Origin: Caryophanales bacterium UBA7581
Lineage (GTDB): Bacteria; Bacillota_I; Bacilli_A; RFN20; CAG-826
DNA: 64,000 bases
Reading direction: 5' to 3'
Assembly: GCA_002477825.1 (NCBI GenBank)
Contig: DLKT01000008.1
Coordinates: 43,189-107,188, forward strand
Of the stretch, positions 59,244 through 64,000 are shown one piece after another. Both the position numbers and the translations under genes were made by a program. The stretch's first letter is position 1; each line of letters starts with the position of its first letter. The notes under the pieces are model-generated. The model was not told where the DNA came from. It saw only the letters and a list, made by a program, of their open reading frames with translations, and ran no database searches.

Positions 59244-59719
59244 AAATATCCATTATTGCCGTAGGTAAAATAAAAGAAAAATACTTTCTAGATGCAATTT
59301 CAGAATATAAAAAGCGTTTGCAAGCTTACGCTGAAATTGAAATCATCGAAGTAGCGGACGAAAAAATTCCCGATAAAGCTTCTTTAAAAGAAGAAGAATT
59401 AATTAAAAGAAAAGAAGGAGATAAACTCCTTCAAAAGATAAAAAAGAATGATTTTGTTGTTTTATTAGATTTACATGGAAAAGCAATGGACTCTGTATCA
59501 TTTTCTAATTTCTTAGATAATAAAATGACGGAAGGCGTTTCTTTTTTTTCCTTTGTAATCGGCGGCTCTTTAGGCTTATCTAAAGAAGTCATTGAAAGAG
59601 CAAACTTTCGTTTATGCTTATCCCCAATGACGTTTACCCATCAATTCACAAGAGTGATTATCTTAGAGCAAATTTATCGCGCGTTTAAGATATTACATCA
59701 TGAAACTTATCATAAATAG
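59240..59719 (+). CDS. rlmH: 23S rRNA pseudouridine(1915) N3-methyltransferase RlmH
   Basis: 159 residues, SPOUT-class knot fold. Family motifs FVIGGSLGLS and HQFTRVIILEQIYRA are intact. It methylates pseudouridine 1915 in helix 69 of 23S rRNA using SAM. The ATGA overlap couples it to walJ. Its terminator lies within the 3' end of the convergent permease gene. Confidence 0.96.
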   Translation: MKISIIAVGKIKEKYFLDAISEYKKRLQAYAEIEIIEVADEKIPDKASLKEEELIKRKEGDKLLQKIKKNDFVVLLDLHGKAMDSVSFSNFLDNKMTEGVSFFSFVIGGSLGLSKEVIERANFRLCLSPMTFTHQFTRVIILEQIYRAFKILHHETYHK

Positions 59720-59722
59720 AAA

Positions 59723-61444
59723 TTAATCTTCAAGATGCTTGAAGAGGAGAATATCCTTCTTCTGCATCTTTTTTTCTATTAAAATGATAAGTCCAGCAAC
59801 AATTGCTGTAAGTGAAATTAATAAAAAGTAACCTGGAATCGCTAAAGAATAAAAGAGTATTCCAAGCAAAATAATGGCAAAAAATAATCCGAGTAAAATG
59901 AGCATTGTCATAACAACGGAACGATTTTGCTTCATAGCCGCGACTTCATTTTCCCAATCTAAATATGGATGTTTTAAATCCATTAAAATCATAATGTAGT
60001 TGATAATGACAATTGTAAAGAAAGAAAGCGGGAAATAAAGAAGGGGTAAATACCAAGGCAATTGTAAGAAAATGGTTCCTCCAATGAATATGATAAGCAT
60101 AAAGAAGGTAGCGAATAAAACACCAACGCTCATTTTAGCGTGGATTTGTTTCATCGGAGAAATCGGTAATACTTTTAATAAATAAGCATTTTTTCCTTCT
60201 CGAGAAATTGCACTTGCAGAGGCTAAAATCATTGTGCTAAATAAAGCGCTGATGGCGCATATAAGAAATGGAGCAATAGGACTATTTAAAGCAATAAAGC
60301 TTCTAAAGTATTCAATGGCCTCGGCTAATTCTTCCATTGTTGCTTGACTTCTGGAATAAGTAGCAAAAATAGAGATAAAAAGAATGATGATAAGAAAAAA
60401 GGGCGGAAATAAAATTTGAATACAAGCAGAAGGAGAACGTACAATCGTTTTCCATTCTTTTAGAGCATAACTTTGAAAAGTAGAATGATGAGAACTTTTG
60501 ATTTCATTCGTGTGGTGTTTCTTTTTCGTTACTTCACCTTCACCCATAATGGATTTTTGATAAAAAATATTACTGATAAAAGAGATAATACCTAATACAC
60601 CGAGTGAGATACCTACGAAAGCAAGAATGTTGAGCAAACCACTTATGCCATTTCGTGTAAAACCATCTACGACGAAATGGTTGATGAAATTTAAAAAAGA
60701 GAGTGATTCTGCTTGGCTTTTCATTAATTCTTTTGCTTGCGCAATCAAAGCGACATCTTCTTTAGGATCTTCACCAGGTAAAGCAAATTGAACAACAAAT
60801 TCAACGGCAATGATTCCAACAATCATTAGAATTGAATAGATAAAGGAAAAAACTTCGCGATGTCTTTGAATGTGCACAATTAAATCAATGATGATTGTTA
60901 AAATAAAAGTGATAGAAATAGGTAAAAATGGCATGGATAAGAAGAGCAAAACCTCATTTAAATAAATAAGAGGTCCGGCACTTGTTATCAAATTAAAGGA
61001 TAGATAAATAGGAAACAATAAAACAAATTCTAAAATATAACTAGTTAATAATGTTGAAATAAAACGCGCTAAAAAGATTTGATAAGGCTTGATTGGCATA
61101 GCTAAATAAACATGTGAATCATTGGACAAAAAGAAAATAGAAACGACGAGCGAATTTAAGAAAATAAATAAAAAGCCAAAGAGATAAGGAAAGAAAACCG
61201 TGAGAATATTTTTAATATATTCTGTATCTAAGGTACTAGGATTTCCTTGATTATCAAGAAGTGCAACGGAAAAAAGACTATAAGAAATCGTAAAAATACT
61301 GATACCGATAAAGATAAAAGCAATGGCTAAAATAATCGCTGTTGCTTTTCCACCTTTTTTTGACTTCTTTCCATTATTAACTTGGGCAAATAAATTGGAG
61401 TTATTTTTAAAAATAACCGCAGCTAATTTTAAAGTTTTACTCAT
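59723..61444 (-). CDS. ABC-2-type exporter permease subunit
   Basis: 573 residues with about 12-14 hydrophobic segments in two blocks and a central hydrophilic stretch (about 290-330). The motif MPIKPYQIFLAR in the first half and LPISPMKQIHAK in the second are the paired coupling-helix-like segments of large ABC-2 permeases. The ATG lies 8 bp inside the ATPase gene, so the two are coupled. The substrate is unknown. No peptide, lantibiotic or regulator gene is adjacent. Confidence 0.8.
   Translation of the reverse strand: MSKTLKLAAVIFKNNSNLFAQVNNGKKSKKGGKATAIILAIAFIFIGISIFTISYSLFSVALLDNQGNPSTLDTEYIKNILTVFFPYLFGFLFIFLNSLVVSIFFLSNDSHVYLAMPIKPYQIFLARFISTLLTSYILEFVLLFPIYLSFNLITSAGPLIYLNEVLLFLSMPFLPISITFILTIIIDLIVHIQRHREVFSFIYSILMIVGIIAVEFVVQFALPGEDPKEDVALIAQAKELMKSQAESLSFLNFINHFVVDGFTRNGISGLLNILAFVGISLGVLGIISFISNIFYQKSIMGEGEVTKKKHHTNEIKSSHHSTFQSYALKEWKTIVRSPSACIQILFPPFFLIIILFISIFATYSRSQATMEELAEAIEYFRSFIALNSPIAPFLICAISALFSTMILASASAISREGKNAYLLKVLPISPMKQIHAKMSVGVLFATFFMLIIFIGGTIFLQLPWYLPLLYFPLSFFTIVIINYIMILMDLKHPYLDWENEVAAMKQNRSVVMTMLILLGLFFAIILLGILFYSLAIPGYFLLISLTAIVAGLIILIEKKMQKKDILLFKHLED
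59732..59775 (+). terminator. Terminator of the rplI-rlmH run embedded in the convergent permease gene
   Basis: AAGATGC (59732-59738) pairs with GCATCTT (59764-59770). GAAGAGGA and TCCTTCTTC extend the stem inside, and seven T follow. The whole hairpin is coding on the opposite strand. Confidence 0.8.
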
Positions 61445-62162
61445 GACTTGTAAGCTCCAAGAATAATTCTTCTAAGGATTCATCTTTCGCTGTTTGTTTC
61501 TTTAATTCTTCAATCGTTCCAACAAATACGAGTTTTCCGTGCGATAAAATGCCGATTCGATCACATACTTTTTCCGCCACATCCAAAACGTGTGTGGAAA
61601 AAAGGACCGTATTTCCAGCATCCGCATGTTCGCGCATCATTTCTTTTAAAGTAAAAGCAGATTTTGGATCTAAACCAGTTAAGGGTTCATCTAATATCCA
61701 GTTAGCGGGTTGATGTAATAAAACACCAATCATCATTAATTTTTGGCGCATACCATGAGAATAAGAGGAAATCTTATCATTCAAAGCGTCTTGAATCTCA
61801 AAGCGTTTTGCTAAAGAGGAGATTCTTTCTTTTGCAATCGTACACTCCACATTATAAATACTAGCGATAAAGTTTAAATACTCAATCCCTTTTAAACGTA
61901 ATAGAACATCAGGACTATCAGGAACGAACCCAAATTGTTGCTTTGCTTTTAAACTTTGTTTTGTAATATCAAAACCATCAATTGTAATAGAACCTTCTGT
62001 GATAGGAGAAATACCAGTCATCATTTTTAATGTTGTGGTTTTACCCGCACCATTTGGCCCTAAAAAGCCAAAAATTTCTCCATTTTCTATAGTTAAATTC
62101 ATGTGAGAAACGGCTGGTTGCCCTTTCCCATATACTTTCGTGACATCATGGATTTCAATCAT
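61437..62162 (-). CDS. ABC transporter ATP-binding subunit (ABC-2 exporter)
   Basis: 241 residues, standard length. Walker A GPNGAGKTT, Q-loop FGFVPDSPD, signature-region SYSHGMRQKL, Walker B WILDEPLTGLD and switch His in LFSTHVLDVAE are all present and canonical. The signature SHGMRQK, in place of LSGGQ, is typical of this exporter class. It pairs with the overlapping permease. AAAGGGTGA precedes the ATG and a TATAAT lies at 62192-62197. Confidence 0.92.
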   Translation of the reverse strand: MIEIHDVTKVYGKGQPAVSHMNLTIENGEIFGFLGPNGAGKTTTLKMMTGISPITEGSITIDGFDITKQSLKAKQQFGFVPDSPDVLLRLKGIEYLNFIASIYNVECTIAKERISSLAKRFEIQDALNDKISSYSHGMRQKLMMIGVLLHQPANWILDEPLTGLDPKSAFTLKEMMREHADAGNTVLFSTHVLDVAEKVCDRIGILSHGKLVFVGTIEELKKQTAKDESLEELFLELTSHE

Positions 62163-62191
62163 TTTAAGTCACCCTTTCTTTAATCTATTAC

Positions 62192-62197
62192 ATTATA
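62192..62197 (-). promoter_or_regulatory. -10 box of the ABC-2 exporter operon
   Basis: Perfect TATAAT on the minus strand 29 bp before the ATPase ATG; the -35 region is poor. Confidence 0.5.
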
Positions 62198-62313
62198 CTG
62201 ATTTTAAAAATAAAAGAATAGTGTTCAAAAATAAAAAATTAGATAAGGAAAATCAAGAATAAAATAAATAATTTTCCATATGAATTCACGTATAAAGTTA
62301 AAAACACGACAAA

Positions 62314-62331
62314 AAGACCTCAAAAGAGGTA
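62314..62331 (-). terminator. Intrinsic terminator after the IS110 transposase
   Basis: ACCTC-AAAA-GAGGT with an A run on the plus strand (AAAAAG), which gives a CTTTTT tail on the minus strand. Confidence 0.75.
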
Positions 62332-62363
62332 TTTCTAAAAAATATGTAGTATAATGTAAATGG

Positions 62364-63557
62364 TTATTTAAATAAAGAACCACTTTTGCATAATGAATAG
62401 ATGATTCTAACCAACTTATTCATTGATGCTACAAAGGCAGAACGGGGAGCTAATCCATCTGCCTTTTTCTTTTTATAAAAATCAACAATTACAGTATCTC
62501 TTGATGTTTTGACCATACATGTTACTGCTAAATATAATAAGCATCTAAGCTTTTTATTGCCTTTTTTAGATATCTTTAAATGTAGTCCAGAGATTTGACC
62601 GGATTGATAAATTTGAGGATCTATGCCACAATAGGCTACTACTTGTGATGCATTGTTGAATCTTGATATATCACCAAGCTCAGCCAATATTCTGGATGAC
62701 AAGTTATCACCAATGCCCGGAATACTTCTTATATATTCATAATTAGGTAATGTTTTAGCTATATCTACTATCTCTTCAAGAACATAATTAAGATGTTGAA
62801 TTTGAGCATTAAGATTATGAATAACTACATTAAATTGATTGACTAAATATGACTTTGAACTACATCCAGACGCACAGTTTTCTGCATATTCTTTTAAAGT
62901 TTTTGCTTGTCTTAAGCAATAGGCTTCCTGATGACATGTATGTTTCTCTAAGAACTTTGCTATCGTATCTAATCTCTTTTTTCGAATGATTTCTGGATGA
63001 GAATATTCAAGTAAAAATGATTGTATAAAATCACCATATAAATCATTATATATCTCATCAAATCCAGGATAGATAATATCTAATAATCTTCTAAACTCAA
63101 TCTTCCAACGTTTCATTTCGTCCATTAAAAAGTCATAATATCTGCTTTTTTCTCTCAAATCATCATATATTTCATCGATTTTAGTATATATTCTCAATTT
63201 CTTTAAATAGAATACATTGGCTATAGATGTACAATCTTTTACATCTGTTTTCGTACCTCGAATATCACTTTTCCTAACCTTAGCTGATAGTAATGGACTG
63301 ATGATTGTATATTTGAAATCATGCTCATCTAAGAATGTTTGTAAAGCTTTATGGTATACACCAGTTGATTCAAATATTACTATACAGTCTTCATCATATT
63401 CTTTTCTTATTTTTTCTCTCAAGTGAATAAGCTCTTTAAAGCCTTCTAAATTATGGTCAATCTTTTTTGGCTTAGTAATTGGCTCTTCAAGACTCTTAAA
63501 GCCTTGATAGAAACTTGAACCCTTAGACACATCTAAGGAAATGCAAAATCCTTTCAT
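62364..63557 (-). CDS. IS110-family DEDD recombinase (transposase)
   Basis: 397 residues. The N-terminal RuvC-like domain has Asp9 (SLDVSKG), Glu63 (FESTGVYH) and Asp105/Asp108 (GTKTDVKD), the DEDD set. The middle is a helical coiled region. The C-terminal Tnp domain has SIPGIGDNLSSRILAELGD, CGIDPQ, an SG pair near 319-320 and SKKGNKKLR. The gene is intact. I chose the ATG at 63557 because the longer frame's ATG (63572) is part of its GGAGG ribosome binding site. IS110 enzymes are guided by a bridge RNA from the non-coding end of the element. Confidence 0.93.
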   Translation of the reverse strand: MKGFCISLDVSKGSSFYQGFKSLEEPITKPKKIDHNLEGFKELIHLREKIRKEYDEDCIVIFESTGVYHKALQTFLDEHDFKYTIISPLLSAKVRKSDIRGTKTDVKDCTSIANVFYLKKLRIYTKIDEIYDDLREKSRYYDFLMDEMKRWKIEFRRLLDIIYPGFDEIYNDLYGDFIQSFLLEYSHPEIIRKKRLDTIAKFLEKHTCHQEAYCLRQAKTLKEYAENCASGCSSKSYLVNQFNVVIHNLNAQIQHLNYVLEEIVDIAKTLPNYEYIRSIPGIGDNLSSRILAELGDISRFNNASQVVAYCGIDPQIYQSGQISGLHLKISKKGNKKLRCLLYLAVTCMVKTSRDTVIVDFYKKKKADGLAPRSAFVASMNKLVRIIYSLCKSGSLFK

Positions 63558-63601
63558 CTTTTTTTCCTCCATTTTTGCAGTATTCTTTGAAAGTTGGTTT
63601 T

Positions 63602-63699
63602 AATTTCAATTTAGTATCTATACCTATTTTCGTTTGCTTTATACGAGATGCAAATGCTCTCCATTAGATTGAAGCAGATTAAAATATTAAATTGAAATT
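63602..63699 (-). ncRNA. Bridge-RNA candidate domain, enclosed by a 12-bp stem
   Basis: AATTTCAATTTA (63602-63613) and TAAATTGAAATT (63688-63699) are perfect inverted repeats about 74 bp apart, just upstream of the recombinase. Beyond one mismatch the stem continues for three more pairs. The interior holds a smaller GAGA/TCTC hairpin around GCAAATGC. Position and size fit one guide loop of an IS110 bridge RNA; the assignment is inferred. Confidence 0.45.
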
Positions 63700-63752
63700 G
63701 GGGCTCTTTTTTTGTACGAGATATATTGCTATTCTCAAGGGACTGTACGCCC
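63700..63752 (-). ncRNA. Bridge-RNA candidate domain with internal loops
   Basis: GGGC (63701-63704), GTAC (63714-63717) and GAGA (63718-63721) pair in nested order with TCTC (63733-63736) and GTACGCCC (63745-63752), leaving asymmetric bulges of about 8-9 nt on each side. This stem with internal loops is immediately upstream of the previous domain on the minus strand. Confidence 0.45.
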
Positions 63753-63792
63753 ATTATTTCAAAAACCTTTCTTTAAATGTATGCCTACATAA

Positions 63793-63944
63793 AAAGAAAA
63801 GCTGAGAGTCAAAGATTCCCTCAGCTAACTTATTTCGATAATGATGGAAAGATCGTAGAATTACCAGTCATAGCTGTATGCGATTTTAACGAGGTCACTT
63901 GCTGCCTCACATATAAATAGTAACTTTCCATCAATACTATTATA
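63793..63944 (-). ncRNA. Separate ~140-nt RNA unit with -10 box and terminator; 33-codon frame inside
   Basis: On the minus strand, TATAAT (63939-63944) is followed six bases later by GATGGAAAG (63924-63932). This pairs perfectly with CTTTCCATC of the transcript (plus-strand GATGGAAAG at 63843-63851), closing an ~90-nt domain. Inside are GTGAGG/CCTCGT and CATA-CAGC-TATG hairpins. A terminator hairpin (63801-63825, GCTGA...TCAGC) and TTTTCTTTTT tail end the RNA. A 33-codon frame (63830-63931, starting MESYYLYVRQQ) would be leaderless. No known RNA family is recognised. It may be the bridge RNA, a riboswitch or an unrelated small RNA. Confidence 0.55.
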
Positions 63945-64000
63945 CTCTAATATTAGAAATAAAAAACTAAGAGATTAACTCCTAGTTTCAGTATACGAAA

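Larger units (their letters stand above)
62300..63790 (-). mobile_element. IS110-family insertion sequence (approximate limits)
   Basis: A complete DEDD transposase gene flanked by a short downstream and a long upstream non-coding region, as in the IS110 group. No terminal inverted repeats or target duplications are expected for this family, so the ends cannot be set exactly from one copy. The upstream side may extend beyond 63790 if the RNA unit at 63793-63944 belongs to it. Confidence 0.65.

Noticed and set aside
1..64000. CRISPR arrays, tRNA and rRNA genes
   Set aside because: No regularly spaced direct repeats, tRNA cloverleaf with a T-loop consensus, or rRNA signature was seen on either strand when reading the spacers.

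Overview
The window is a low-GC, standard-code (TGA is used as a stop, TGG for Trp) bacterial chromosome segment of Bacillota type. AT-rich spacers, strong GGAGG-type ribosome binding sites, TTGACA/TATAAT promoters and many intrinsic terminators all fit. Conserved gene strings match the Bacillus layout around the replication origin: pth-mfd-spoVT-rqcP-yabP-yabQ-divIC-like-spoIIE-tilS-ftsH-dusB-lysS, and rpsF-ssb-rpsR-yybS-gdpP-rplI-dnaB-walJ-rlmH. The presence of spoVT, yabP, yabQ and spoIIE points to an endospore former or a recent descendant of one. Low GC, starch-binding-like surface proteins and many small lipoproteins suggest an uncultured gut lineage near the Erysipelotrichia or RF39-like Bacilli; this placement is inference.

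Region 1 (1-10 kb, mostly + strand): tadA, a small membrane protein, then a tight run of a CtpE-like P-type ATPase, pseudouridine-5'-phosphate glycosidase, a TetR-type regulator, an iron alcohol dehydrogenase and a membrane protein with a degenerate M50 protease motif, followed by a Ca2+-type P-ATPase. Region 2 (10-25 kb, mostly - strand): mscL, a lipoprotein, a 430-bp non-coding stretch with nested inverted repeats, degV, a membrane-anchored beta-helix protein, a TetR-controlled heterodimeric ABC exporter, another lipoprotein, and two paralogous secreted, C-terminally anchored proteins with InlB-type repeats and CBM26-like modules. Region 3 (25-28.7 kb): an ion or anion permease, rsuA, a duplicated DUF1540 protein and a GPH-family sugar transporter.

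Region 4 (28.8-42.9 kb) is the conserved housekeeping and sporulation string from pth to lysS. Region 5 (42.9-49.9 kb) is an accessory insert: a DUF3737 beta-helix protein, a MalY/PatB aminotransferase, tcdA and a two-gene lipoprotein operon. Region 6 (50-59.7 kb) holds a short ClpC-like ATPase and then the ribosomal, c-di-AMP and replication string from rpsF to rlmH. Region 7 (59.7-64 kb, - strand) holds an ABC-2 transporter pair and an IS110-family element. The element's long upstream non-coding end contains two folded domains (bridge-RNA candidates). Beyond them lies a separate ~140-nt RNA unit with its own -10 box and terminator.

The strongest leads for something undescribed are the folded spacer at 12.5 kb, the IS110 upstream non-coding region with its adjacent small RNA, and the two paralogous surface proteins with matching promoters. 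Many annotated starts were moved downstream of the longest open frame because a good Shine-Dalgarno sequence sits just before an internal ATG or GTG.
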